From Rhipicephalus microplus (lineage: Eukaryota > Arthropoda > Arachnida > Ixodida > Ixodidae), in NCBI RefSeq assembly GCF_043290135.1, contig NC_134705.1:42597271-42661270 (forward strand): DNA of 64,000 nt, in the 5' to 3' direction. This document shows, in pieces, positions 10,713 to 22,126 of the stretch. A model generated the notes under the pieces. It was not told the DNA's origin and ran no database searches. It saw only the letters and a program-made list of their open reading frames with translations. Every line of letters begins with the position of its first letter. Position 1 is the first letter of the stretch. The translations under genes were made by a program, and so were the position numbers.

Positions 10713-13689
10713 AGCAATGAAGTTTGCTTTTGACTCACAGGCATAACAGCGCTTTATTTTTTTTCAAAATACATGGGAACATACTCGTTAACAATCACAT
10801 TGAAGGAGTGCGAGTTAGAAATCTTTGAACTAAGAAAATAAAATTGTCGATTGTGACTATTTTTTAGATAATTCTTTGAAAAGCAAAACCTAATTCAGAT
10901 ATATGTATTAAACAGCCCCTTGACAAACGGCCTCTACGTACAGCTCAACCTCTCACTGTGCAACCAATGCAAACACTTACAGATTTATTTAGTTTTCTTT
11001 TTTTTTGATGTCGTTAACTTCTATATCAGTTTGCCAGAGGAAGCTGTGCAAGCAGTTTATGTATATGATTTTGAGGTATTTTTAGGCAGATGTAGTGAGA
11101 ACTGTAGTTTTGCTTCGTAGTTGGTCATTGATATATGCTTTTGTCCAGAGTTATTCAGGGTGCCGTTCTTGTGAATCCTACTGTGAACCCTCAAAAGAGG
11201 GTTCACAGTAGGATTGAAGAAATAAATGTTTGTCATGGTATCTCAATATATTGCTCCAATAATCATGCTATAGCAGGATATAATATCATGCCTTTGTTTG
11301 CGAAACTTGTGCCGCTGCACGCAAAACTGGACACTACGTTTGGATTAGTGATAATTTGGCCTTTTTGGATAATATAAAACGGTTCATAATTTTTAGACAA
11401 CAAATATTGCTGTTTCTGTTGTCTCACACAACTGAGAGCTCTATTGTTTATTGCTTGTAGCTCTCAGTATCATACAAATCAGTGAGGTGTGATCCAACAG
11501 ACGGAAAGCTCGACCACTTCAGCTTATTTTAACTTAGGTCACAATGTAACAACTAGTGTAAAAAATCCAACAAAATTTCGTCTATGTTTTAGGCTGGATT
11601 GTCTGTTGGTTTCATTTTTTTCAGCAAATACACAACCCTCACAGACTACTATTCACCCTCTCTCGTACATATAGCTTGGCAGCATGGCAACGTCTTTTCA
11701 AAGAAATCTTCTTCGAGTGGGGCTTTAAAGCGTTGTTGGCTGATGTCATCATGTCACTTGCTGTGTTTCTTGATTTTCTCGTAATTGCAGGCAGCCTCAA
11801 CGTGAATAACGCTGGTGAACAAAGCAGGATGGCAGCAGTGTCATCAAAAGTTGCTGGGGGAATCCCAGGACAGAAGGAAGGCAGCCAATTGTACATATGT
11901 TGTGGAGACAACGTCTACAAGTACCCATGAGCGTTAGCGGGAATATTTAGTGTAAATAAAAAAGTTCTAGACCCATGTCTCTAGGACGTGAACTTTATTG
12001 AATAGTCTATATTTCGTAGTAAGCACTACTTCAGCCTCCTTTATGTGAGCGTGCACAGGGTTTCCTTCCGGAAAGGGTGAAGGTTTGTCGTGATTTGCAC
12101 CCCCTCCTTCCCCTTCTTAAATTGGCAATGTATGGGGCTGGCTTTTCAATCCTTCCTCTAACCTCTCTGCCCCCAGCGCGCATGCCTATGCTTTTTATGT
12201 ATTTTTAAATGGACACTGAAATCAAAAAGAAAGTTATGTCAGAGTGAAAGCTCAATGTATGACAATGTCTAAAATGGCAGTATTATCAGCGACAGTGCCC
12301 TATTTACCAAAATATTAGAATAAATGCACGACAATATATGAGCTACGATAGGTCATTCGCAAAATAATACAGATTACGTCAGGTACCCGCTTAAATTTAA
12401 TCACTAGTAATCAATCTCGCTGAACTAAATAAAGAATCTCCCGTGCATTAGGAGGCGTAATAAAGGCTGCTTGTTTGTGTCTGTTTGATTTATAGAAAAA
12501 AATACCCGCCGGAGGTTACTATTGGAAGTGGCGCAAATGATTCTCAAATTCAATTTTAGCCTGAGTAAACAAACGGAAAAGGTCGCGCCATCTAGCGTGG
12601 TCCAGTAGCACCAAACACACCTGCAATCGTGAAGGCCATGGTTAAACATTGTTCAATCACCGTTGTTGCTGCTGTGGCTCCTGCTACGTTCCCTCTCCCG
12701 CCACTAGTATCGGGGGCAGCACAGTAAAGCCGGCCAACGTTGGGCACGGCACCAGTGACATTAGACGTTCCATTGAGGCGGGTAACTTGAAGTGCGCTAA
12801 TGCGATGCGAAACAATAAAACGTGATTTATTTCAACATAACTACTTTCTTGGCACAAAAGTAACACTACGAAATCTCTGAATTACTCTTTCAACAATCAC
12901 CGTCGGCACAACAGTTGCCTTTAGTGTCCCTTTTATAAATGGTGAAAAGCGTTTGCAACATTTCGTGTTTGTCTTTTCGAGACAGTTTGCTCCCTCCTGT
13001 TGCAGCTGCTGGTAGTTGTATAAGTATGCTCCAAATCATCGTAGTGTGTTTAAATCAAGCTAACTATTGCTGAGCTAAGCGTGCGCCTACGAAAGCTGTC
13101 TCTGGCGGGACGGGAAATTTTAGTTCGGGGCCGGGGAGGGGCGTTTATTATAATTCGTGCATGTTTGCGCAAGCGTTTGTAGGTCTGCATGCATACATAC
13201 AAGGGCAAGCTTGAAAAAATATCCAAAAAAGTCACACTCCTCCACCCTTTGGCTACTCGCTCACAGCCACCAGTTGGCGACGTCCTAGTTTTCCTCGGGC
13301 CGAACGTGGCCCTACAGAATCTGAAACTCGACTCGGTCTGCCTATGATATTGCCCCACCGTCGGGGGCAGTAGCTATTCACCGACGTGAGGTAATTGTCC
13401 CTCTTTATACTTGGGCAGGCCTTGGCAGCCGACCTCTTCACAACGTCGGCCAGGTTGGCCAGTGACCTTGAGCGAGATTTGTACTAAGAACATTTAGGGG
13501 AGAAGCTACTTGTGGTCTAGGGCAAACCCTCCCTCCGGCGTACACTGTAGCATCTCCCTTAGCACACAATAAATGACACTGTCCCATTGAGATGCATGCC
13601 CACTGCAGTTGAGTGACGACAGATGATGCTGTACGCATTATGTCTCGTTATCACAAATTTTTTGTCTAGTTTCATAGATGGCGCTGTTG
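10713..13689. other. No gene recognised; hairpin at 11174
   Basis: Mostly AT-rich. Open frames at 11135-11377 and 11676-11930 (84 codons, Met start, hydrophobic centre) show no family signature. Poly(A)-signal-like AATAAA words lie near 11957. The motif GCCATCTAGCG at 12589-12600 resembles an insect CTCF site. No splice-supported gene was found. Confidence 0.4.
11174..11215. repeat. Perfect 19-bp inverted repeat with 4-base loop
   Basis: Left arm 11174-11192 (AATCCTACTGTGAACCCTC), loop AAAA, right arm 11197-11215, exactly complementary over all 19 positions. Far beyond chance for this length. It could be a hairpin RNA, a replication-slippage foldback or a transposon scar. Confidence 0.95.
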
Positions 13690-16485
13690 CATGGAGCTGT
13701 GTGAAATATGGCAGTTGGGTGGATGGACACGAGATGGCGTTGGAGGTGCCCCTTCTACATGGGAGGTAGGAAGGCTGCAGTCGACGATAGATTATGTACT
13801 GATGTCACATAGGATGTATGATAAGCTCAGGGGAATGCACATAGATAAAGGTGGCTCCAGAAGTGTGGGTAGTGATCACAAACGTATCAAGCTAAGTTTT
13901 GGAAGAGCAGCAAAAGTGGAAAGGAGACAAGATGAGCAACTACAGGAAAATTTTCATTAGGAAAGGCAAATTGAAATAGCCACTAAACAAATTGAGAAAG
14001 TATTCACGGAGGATAATAAGACAGTGTGAACATACACGAATCTAATTAGACTGTTTGAGCTAGAGCTTGCTAAGACGCGCAACAAGTCACCCCGGAAAAG
14101 AAGACGCAAACCCAAAAGTTGGTGGGATGAGGAAGTTAAGAGAGCCATAGCAAAACGTCAGGAAGCCTCTAGGGAACACAGACATGCTAAGCAGCGGGGT
14201 GAACCGACAGATGATGTTGAAAGAAAATGGGAAACCTTTCTAAGCTGTAGAAGGGCTGCATCCCTTCTGATCAATGAAAAGATTAGAAGAAACGGAGCTC
14301 AGTGGCTGGCAGAAGTACATAAAAAAGATAAAAAGGCAGCTGCGAAATTTTGGAACCATCTAAACTCCCTAAGAAATGAGACGAGCCTAGAGCAGAGTTT
14401 TATAACTACAGCCCAAGGTGCCAGGCTAGAAGGGGACGAAGCTATTGAATATATAAGAGCAAGGGTGACAGAAAAATTTCAACAAAGAAGTACTTTATGC
14501 ACCACAATAGACAAGGACGAATCAAGTGGTGCAATGGCTCCATTTCTCACAACGAGAGTGGGAAATGGCTGAGAAAAGGGTTCCTAGTAGTACATCAACA
14601 GGCCCAGATGGCATTCCAATTAGGCTGATAAAGACATTAGGTCCGAAGTCTAAGCAGTCTTTGTGAGAGGCAGTGGGCAAAATAATAATCGATGGTGAAT
14701 TTCCCGATGGATGGAAACTTAGCAGGATGAGCATGATCGGTAAAGGAAAGGGGGACAAAGCTGACATAAACAACTACCGTCCTATAACAGTGACATCAGT
14801 GGTCTACAGGCTGGCGATGCAGATTATAAAAGAAAGACTGCAGGCATGGATAGAAAATGAGGGGGTGCTGGGGGAACTGCAGAATGGGTTTCGGAAACAC
14901 AGGAGGTTGGAAGACAATCTGTTCTCACTGACGCAGTGCATCGAAATAGCAGAAAAGGAACACAGGCCCCTGTGGCTAGCATTCTTGGATATCAAGGGAG
15001 CGTACGATAGCATGGTTCAAGAGGAATTGTGGGGAATACTGGACACACTAGGCGTGGAACATGTAGTCACTAATCTTTTAAAGGGTATCTATAAAGGTAA
15101 CAAGGTAGTTATAAAGTGGGAAAAACAGGTATCCAAGCCTGCAGAGGAAAAACGGGGAAAAACGGGCGCCCTTATTATTCATGATGTACCTACAAGGATT
15201 AGAGGCAAAATTAGAAGGAAGTGGGCTGGGCTTCAACCTCTCTTTAGTCAAACAAGGAAAACTTATTGATCAGGCACTACCAGCATTAATGTACGCAGAT
15301 GATATAGTGCTAATGGCCAACAACAAGGAAGATTTGCAGAGATTGATGGACATCTGCGGTAATGAGGGAGATAGGTCAGATTTCAGATTCAGTAACGAAA
15401 AATCAGCAGTCATGATTTTCAATGACAACGAAGGTAGTGAGCTTAGGATACAGGACGGCACGCTAGAGATAACAGATAAATACAAATATCTGGGCGTATG
15501 GATAAGCAATGGGACCGAGTACCTGAGGGAACACGAAATATACGTGACGACTAAAGGTGACAGGAATGCAGCAGTGATGAAAAATAGGGCACTGTGGAAT
15601 TACAATAGGTATGATGTTGTGAGAGGAATATGAAAAGGGGTCATGGTTCCTGGGCTGACGTTCAGCAATGCGGTCTTGTGCATGAGATCAGAAGTTCAAG
15701 CAAGATTAGAAATTAAGCAACGTGGAATAAGTAGGCTTGCTTTAGGAGCTCACGGGAATACACCAAATCAGGGAGTACAAGGTGATATGGGATGGACATC
15801 ATTTGAGGGCAGGGAAGCTAGCAGCAAGATAAAATTTGAGAAGCGATTGAGATAAATGAAGGAGGAGCGTTGGGCTAGGAAGGTTTTCAGCTACTTGTAC
15901 ATGAAGAATGTCGATACAAATTGGAGGAAGCGAACCAGGAAGTTGACTGGTAAATACTTAGAAAACAGCAAGTGGCCAAACCAAAAAGAACTATCGGTTA
16001 AGAAGAAAGTGACGGAAACGGAGACTGACATGTGGAAAATGGGCATGATTAAGAAGTCCGCACTAAAGATCTATCGAACTTTTAAGCCGGAAATTGCCAC
16101 GGAAAGGATCTATGATAATACTCGGGGTACTTCTCTACTGTTTGAGGCAAGGACGGGAGTACTGCGAACCAAGACATATCGGGCCAAATACGAAGGGGTA
16201 GACACAGTATGCAGTGCGTGTGGAGAGGAAGAAGAAACTGCCGAACACTTGATAATGTTCTGTAAAGGGCTTCACCCTATAGTTCAGGATGATGGCGCAG
16301 AGTTTTTCAAAGCACTGGGGTTTAGGGACCGGGAGGGCAAAATAGACTTTAAGCAAGTAGACTTAACTAGAAGGAGGTTATCTGATTGGTGGCTAAAGTC
16401 AAGGCACGAGTGAAAATTAAACTCTTCACTGCAAAGTACGAATCCTCATACTCACTTGCTAAGGAAAAAAAATAAATAAATATAG
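13690..16485 (+). pseudogene. 5'-truncated LINE ORF2: endonuclease end, reverse transcriptase, zinc knuckle
   Basis: Starts inside the apurinic-type endonuclease: TIDYVLMS and the catalytic SDHKRI motif (about 13787-13890). The linker follows in frame with WWDEEVKRAIAKRQ (about 14120). RT fingers and palm occupy 14673-15180: WKLSRMSMIGKGKGDK, NNYRPITVTSVVYRL, GELQNGFRKHR and FLDIKGAYDS. After a frameshift near 15180 the frame at 15181-15633 carries ALMYADDIVLMAN (YADD encoded at 15292-15303) and YLGVWIS. Frames 15643-16413 complete the C-terminus, with a CCHC knuckle CSACGEEEETAEHLIMFC at 16213-16266. The 3' end runs into AAATAAATAAAT (about 16464-16482), a LINE-type tail. At least three frame breaks make it inactive. 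Clade not certain (not RNase H-bearing). Confidence 0.85.
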
Positions 16486-16578
16486 TTTTGAGTTCATTAA
16501 GTATTGCGGCTTGGTGGCGCTAGCCACCGCCCGATCTAAAGGGTACAGCCATATCCATTCATCCATCCATCCATCCTC

Positions 16579-16619
16579 TAGGGAGCCTACATACGCCGCG
16601 CCTTCGTCGTTTAGGGTGG
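16579..16619 (+). repeat. Left terminal inverted repeat of P-like element
   Basis: 41 bases identical to the reverse complement of 20170-20210. Match stops at the next base (T versus C) and is lost two bases later. Confidence 0.95.
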
Positions 16620-16858
16620 TGCCACTCTTTGACACAGCTCGTGCCGCCTCCCGCCGTCGGGCAGCGTTGCCAGCACACGTTGCCATAGTAACGGGGCAGA
16701 CGCGGCGCCATCTTGTGCCCCAGTCAGTTCACTGCCGCCGTGTGCGCGTGTCTGCGTGCGTGCCGCCTGTAACTCGCCGTGACTTTTGTTGACCACGGGA
16801 AGCTTTTCGTAACCATGCCAGCTCGGTGAACGTGTTGGGAGTTGTATGAGCAGCGAAA

Positions 16859-18451
16859 ATGCCCGGCTGTTGCGTTCCGCAATGTACGAACCATTGCAGA
16901 AAAGGCATACGGATCTTCCGCTTCCCGGCCAGCCCGAACCGAAGAAAGCGCTTGCTCGTACAAGTGAAAGGGGACCGCTGGGAGCCCACTGCTTCTTCTC
17001 GTGTTTGCGCTGTGAGTATTGCACCTCGCTTCATGTTTTTCGCACGCCTACTTGCAGCTATATTCTAATATGTAAGTGCTATGCACCTGCAACGCTTTCA
17101 GCGAGCGTCGTCGTGTCCTCAACCTCTCCTCCGTCGCCGCAGCGCCGTTGCGCGTCGGTAGCGGAAGCCATGGCCTGTTTTGATGGCTTCCAGCGACGGC
17201 TGCGCGTAGCCGAGCGGCAATTTAGCGTGCGAATGCAGCGTGCGCGCAAGTGGATGCTTTGCGTGGTGCGATTATGCCGGATTACGCATGCATGGGACTT
17301 GTATGTTCAAAACTAAGCCTGGTTATAAAACATCCCCGAAAGGCCCGGACCGTTCATGCTTGCTAAAAAAAAACACGCGATTCTCGTCACTGCGACAAAA
17401 ATTGGTCCAGACCAAGCGACAAAAGCGGTCACTAAGTGACTGCCAAATCTTCGAACGCGCTGCAATTCAGAGTTCGGCAATCGATTTTGAAGCTGCCGTG
17501 GGCTGGATATTCATCGGGTCGCCGAAAAAATTGGCTGGCGATCTCCCCCTCTATCGTAGACTCTCCTCGTAGGTGTTGTGAAATCCCCCCTACCGCAGAC
17601 GGGCAATTGTTCCCTGCGTTGCTTGTGCTGATATTCCGCGCGGGGGTGGAATATATGATTGATTCTTTCTTGCAACACTGCCAAACTGCGTACGAGGGTT
17701 CACTAAAGTCGGCAAAGATTTCTGTGTTCTGTGGCGAGCCGCCCCATAAACATTTCCGTACTGAAATTAGAGGGCATAATCTATTTCCATTCCAAAAGAT
17801 AAAAAACGCGCGAAAGCGAGCATTCTGCCTCACTAGCGAGTAATTCAAGTGCATTATGTGGTTTTCAAATATTGTTAAGATGGACTTTTTTTATTCGAGG
17901 CACATTTTTAAGATTCAAGTTTTGAGCAGCACCGACAAGTTGGACTGAAAAAGCTGAGGCCGGATGCTGTCCCAACTCTCTTTCCCTATCCTGGTAAGAA
18001 CATATCTGCGTACATCGGTGGTTTCCTTCTGAGGTCTGTCCTAAAGTTTATAGACAACTGCAAAAGCTGTAAAGCAGTACCGACTGACAGTGCTCCTGGG
18101 AAATTCAGCAGCCTCATCCAGTTGAAGGAATACGTAAAAAATGCCGGAAATCTCATCCAGCCAAGCATGTCTGTAATGACAATTTTGATGGATTGTGAAG
18201 AAAACTTCAAAACTTTTGCTGAAGTGGGTGAAGTCATGAAGGTGAAAAAACCATTTTCAAGCATTCTAAGTGCCCTGCAGAAGTCTTTAAAAATGCACTT
18301 GGAATGTTGCAGTTTGCACAAGGCTACTGTAGAGAAGCTGCTTCTCGAAAAATATGTCCGAACAAGACTAAAGATTTACCTCAGGCAGCAGCATAAACAC
18401 AGAGTAAATGGGGCAGCAAGCAAAACCTGTGCTGCGGCAAACTTGGAGTAG
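16859..18451 (+). pseudogene. THAP-domain protein fused to P-transposase C-terminal region
   Basis: Exon 1 (16859-17011, 51 codons) starts MPGCCVPQCTNHCRKG and continues with IFRFPASPNRRKRL and W-EPT. It ends in V-C-A at a GTGAGT donor. Exon 2 resumes at 17900 after an acceptor (TTATTCGAG) with A-H-F, so Cys4-x4-Cys9, Cys50-x2-His53 form the THAP C2CH zinc site. The C-terminal AVPTLF box of THAP domains follows at about 17965. The frame then runs without a break into NISAYIGGFLLRSVLKF, a CKSC pair, LIQPSMSVM and HKATVEKLLLEKYVRTRLKIY, ending at TAG 18449-18451; this resembles the tail of THAP9/P-type transposases. The whole RNase H-like catalytic middle is missing. About 234 codons; one in-frame TAA at 17909-17911 interrupts the domain just after the zinc His. 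THAP call is strong; transposase-tail call is moderate. Confidence 0.8.
17012..17899 (+). other. Intron of the THAP gene
   Basis: GTGAGTATTG at the donor and TTATTCGAG at the acceptor. Phase 0, splitting the C-x2-H half of the THAP zinc site. An 888-bp intron with no other recognised content; open frames at 17240-17572 and 17436-17843 lie inside it and have no domain. Confidence 0.7.
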
Positions 18452-20169
18452 TTCAGCAGCCAGCTAGAACCGTAGAGCGTACGCAGCTGCGATTATTTTT
18501 TTTTTATGTGAGGACACTTGAACGACTTGGGTGGTACGTTCAATCATAATTTAGGACTGCCTTTGTTAAGGACTCTATGCAACTTCTTTGCCGTACAATG
18601 ATGATAAAGGAAAATTGATGCTTATTTGTATAATTTACATTATAGTGTGTTCAAAATAGCGGTAAAATATCTCAGTACCAGCCCGAAAAAAGCATTCAAA
18701 ACCAGGAACACTGGTGTGCCTTCATTCACATTGCACCTTTCTCTTGAGACGTTGCTCTCCATTGTGCCAGTTGCTAACGACGTGTTTTTATTCTCGACTA
18801 ATGTCATGTAATTTTCAGTGGGGTAATTTAAATTAACCCAGTGGGGCTTGGGGGATTTTCTTATCGATTTATTTCCCCAATATTTTGGTTCATGTATGTA
18901 TCTATGCTCAAAGTACTACTTATGCAGTCGTTGTGTAAAATGCTTTCTTCTCACTGTCATCAGTGTAGCAAGCCGTATTCTTCTCTATTTGCTTTCTTTT
19001 TCATTAGTTATCTCTGCATTGGTCTCATATGCATTGTCCACCTGTGTAGCCCATCTGGGCTTTATTCTTGCTCGTTGCCTGTGTGTTCAGTTTTTTTTTT
19101 CAACAGCTTCATTGGAAAAAAGTCACAAATGAGTGATATCACTTTTACAGCATTAGCCTGCTACATAATGTGCTTCTTATATTTCGATGCCTTTATTAGC
19201 TCGGACACATTTACTTTGTGTGTTTGTTGTATTTCCCATGTACGCCTGTTGTTCAAGAAGGGGGCATCTGCATGTCACGCAAGCAGTGCAATAAAATAAT
19301 TTTACGTGAATTTTGTCTTGCTTTATGCGTGTAATAAAAGTACGCTACAAGGCATGATGACTTGGATGTTCAGCCATAGATGTAATATTTTGTGTTGCCA
19401 CCTCAACAATATTTTTGTTAGTGTGTGTACACATGTTAAATTACACATTGGGCACGTGCCCAGTACGGGCAGAACGATTCAAGCATAGGCTGGGGAGGTT
19501 TTATGGGCAACAGTGGTTTAGTCTGTGAGGGCCATTTTTCTTGTATCAGAAACTTTACTTCCACACCGATATTTTCTATGCTAAAGCATTTGCGGGGTAA
19601 CCTAATAACATGCAGTGCCTTGTATCTGCACAAAAATGTGTAATTGAATAATAGTGCATAATAAATAAAAGGGTTATAGTGCTAAAACAATTAAAATGAT
19701 ATAACAGGCAAAAACCAAAACTGAAAATGAAATTACCGTCTCTCTAATCGGGCGTCATCGTGCAATTACGTAAACACAGAACCTTTCCGGGTTAAAAACG
19801 ACGGCGAAGCAAGGCGACATAAAATCCCCGGCCATTTCCACGCTTCTACGTGCTACGTGCAGCTAGTGCCTCCAAAGGAGGCACTGGCGAGCTTTTACCA
19901 AGGACGTGAATGCCACATTAAACGAATAATCCCGCGATCTCAACTGTTCCTAGCAGCAGGAAGTTTTTGGAAAGCTTCTTGGCGATAACCGCTAATCACG
20001 TACGATTGTTTCGAAGCAGGTCGTTCCAGAGATAGTCTGTTCCGCGCCTACGGAGGCGCGGCGCATGCCGGCTCCCTGGGTCGGGCGGGCACTAGGGGAC
20101 CAATATGGCGGCCCGTCAAGTTTGGCGGCCGCCGCAGCCACCGTTAGGCAACCTTGGACTCTGCTGTCG
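18452..20169. other. 3' non-coding part of P-like element
   Basis: T-rich, with a 152-codon hydrophobic open frame at 18841-19299 that I judge non-coding (composition-driven, no homology, no splice context). AATAAATAAA near 19661-19669 could serve as a poly(A) signal. A 9-bp hairpin AGTGCCTCC-AAA-GGAGGCACT lies at 19865-19885. Confidence 0.5.
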
Positions 20170-20210
20170 CCACCCTAAACGACGAAGGCGCGGCGTATGT
20201 AGGCTCCCTA
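20170..20210 (-). repeat. Right terminal inverted repeat of P-like element
   Basis: Exact inverse of the left 41 bases, marking the right end of the transposon. Confidence 0.95.
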
Positions 20211-21928
20211 CCCTTCTCTCCAAATGGCTGCTGGCGAAGGGCGCGGCGCTGCGCTGGCGCACGCGTTATTTCTCTTTCTCCTGGATTGTCACCATACATG
20301 TCGGACCGCGAGAGCTGCGCGGGCGAATCTGGAAACGGTGTGCGCCAAGGACGCCAATGCGAAACGTGCGCAACGAGAAACGGACCCCAGATTGCGAGTG
20401 GGAAGCTGCGAGGTTCTCGGAGTTTTCTCAGATGAGGTTCACGGAAGATTCACAGTATCACCATAAAACTCGGAAGCTTCGCCCACCTCACCATCATCCA
20501 ATCAATGGAGATGCTGGAACATGTTTGTACCAATGGGTAATGAGGATAGATAAAAGCCTCTAAATTGCTGTATGAAAGGCATGTCCTACGCTACCATGCT
20601 TTATATGACAGAGAAGAAAAACTGTAACACACAGAAAATGTACAGCAATATTGAGATTGGGGCAAGTATCACGATTATTCTCATTAAAATGCGAAAAAGT
20701 CTATCCACCTGCACCACCTTCATGCTGACATGACAACGCGATAGGTCAAAGCTGCGAGGGCAAAATTCATTATTCATACTTTTGTTTTTGCTTGAAGGTT
20801 TGACGAACGAAACATCAGTGCAGAACTTGGGTCTCATGATGAAATGCCAACTTTCCTGTAGGGTTAACATCAGCTGACGTGGCCGTGGACACAATGTGAA
20901 CGCAAACTTTCAAAAAATGAATATTAAAATCTAAGCTCGTATACGCTTACTAACCGTATCGCATATACTACACTAACTGCCACATGCACAGAGAAAGTGC
21001 TTTCTATCTTTCATAGATTTGATAATAAACCATAAGGCAAAATGCACAATTCACTTCAACAGTATATCAGGAAAGATGTCAAAAAAATAAACTTCGTATG
21101 GGACAAGCAAAAAAGACTTCTTTTGCTTTCGATGTAATTGGTGGTGTGCCTACACGATTAGCCAATGCAACTGTGTTGGCCATCCATTGAATAGTTATGC
21201 TGATCTGCCTGAATGGGAGGACACCACAGTAGTGCTAACAAAGTGGGTCAACAACCTTGGCCAAGTTGACTTTACGCGTATTATATTTGCTTTCTCGAAG
21301 GTGTATCTAGCTCTTGTCGAGCCAGCCAGGCACTCAATGATTGGCTTGGAGTGAAAAAAAAAAAACTTCTTCATTGCTGATTCTAGCGCAGTAGCAGGTG
21401 CATCGCTGCGTTTGCTTTTATTCGTCCAAATGACAGCGCTCGGGATCGTAAGTTGGAAACCTGGTCGGACAGTTGGCCTTGTAGTTGTCGACACAGTGTC
21501 GGGGGACTGCTTGAAGGACATCAGGTTTCACCCAGAGCATACAATCTGCAGCAGCAATGAAAGAATGAACAGGTACACTTTTATGCACTTGAAAAGCAAA
21601 GTACGCAGCGACGAAGAGCCCCTCATGATAGCCCATGAAAAAAGTTTACACTTACGTAACTGTTGCCTCCTCCATTATATAAACTTTGCGGAAGCGGCAC
21701 ACACCTCAACTAATGAGAGCTTGAGGGCTACAAAATTTTACGTAGTTTTCTAAATCGCAGCTCACGGACTCTTATTGCTGCATGAAGTCACATAGCCGTT
21801 GTCGCCGGTGGCTTAACTGACAGGCATGAAAGAATTTTTAAAAATGCTCAAGGTCAAATAAAATTTCGACTGTGCCCTCAGCCGAGAAAGTGAGCATTTC
21901 ACCAGAGAACCACGGTGGTGCGCTAAAC
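20211..21928. other. No gene recognised
   Basis: At 20470-20500 there is a sequence (GGAAGCTTCGCCCACC followed by CATCATCC) that resembles, inverted, the left end of the element at 23592. The 113-codon frame at 21412-21753 and its antisense partner show no domain. Confidence 0.4.
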
Positions 21929-22126
21929 TTCTTTGCCAAATAACTCTATACAGGTGCCATTTCCAGCAAGGAATCACGGTAACCTATGTAACAGAGCGTG
22001 ACAGAATTTTTCAGGTAAAGACCAGTCATCACACAATAATTGTGCAAAAAGTGTGTAGTTGAATGCTTTCTGTCCACTGTAAAGTGCTCAGCCATAACAG
22101 ATCGTTGTCGTTAGCCACACGTACAT
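21929..22126 (+). repeat. Unclassified dispersed repeat, copy B
   Basis: Direct-orientation partner of 10511-10712, diverged by roughly one base in five with small indels. Boundaries are where the match stops: TTCTTTGCC on the left, ACATAA on the right. Confidence 0.8.

Larger units (their letters stand above)
16579..20210 (+). mobile_element. P-element-like DNA transposon with THAP transposase
   Basis: Bounded by 41-bp identical terminal inverted repeats beginning TAGGGAGCCTACATACG (16579-16619 and inverted 20170-20210). Flanks CCATCCTC (16571-16578) and CCCTTCTC (20211-20218) agree at 6 of 8 positions, consistent with the 8-bp duplication made by P elements. Inside is a THAP-domain gene in plus orientation and about 1.7 kb of T-rich non-coding sequence with a small hairpin (19865-19885). 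It sits 94 bp downstream of the LINE tail. Total length 3632 bp. Perfect TIRs suggest relatively recent activity, although the coding region carries one stop and lacks the central catalytic part. Confidence 0.85.

Noticed and set aside
18841..19299. 152-codon hydrophobic frame resembling a membrane protein
   Set aside because: T-rich 3' non-coding part of the P-like element; composition alone explains hydrophobicity.
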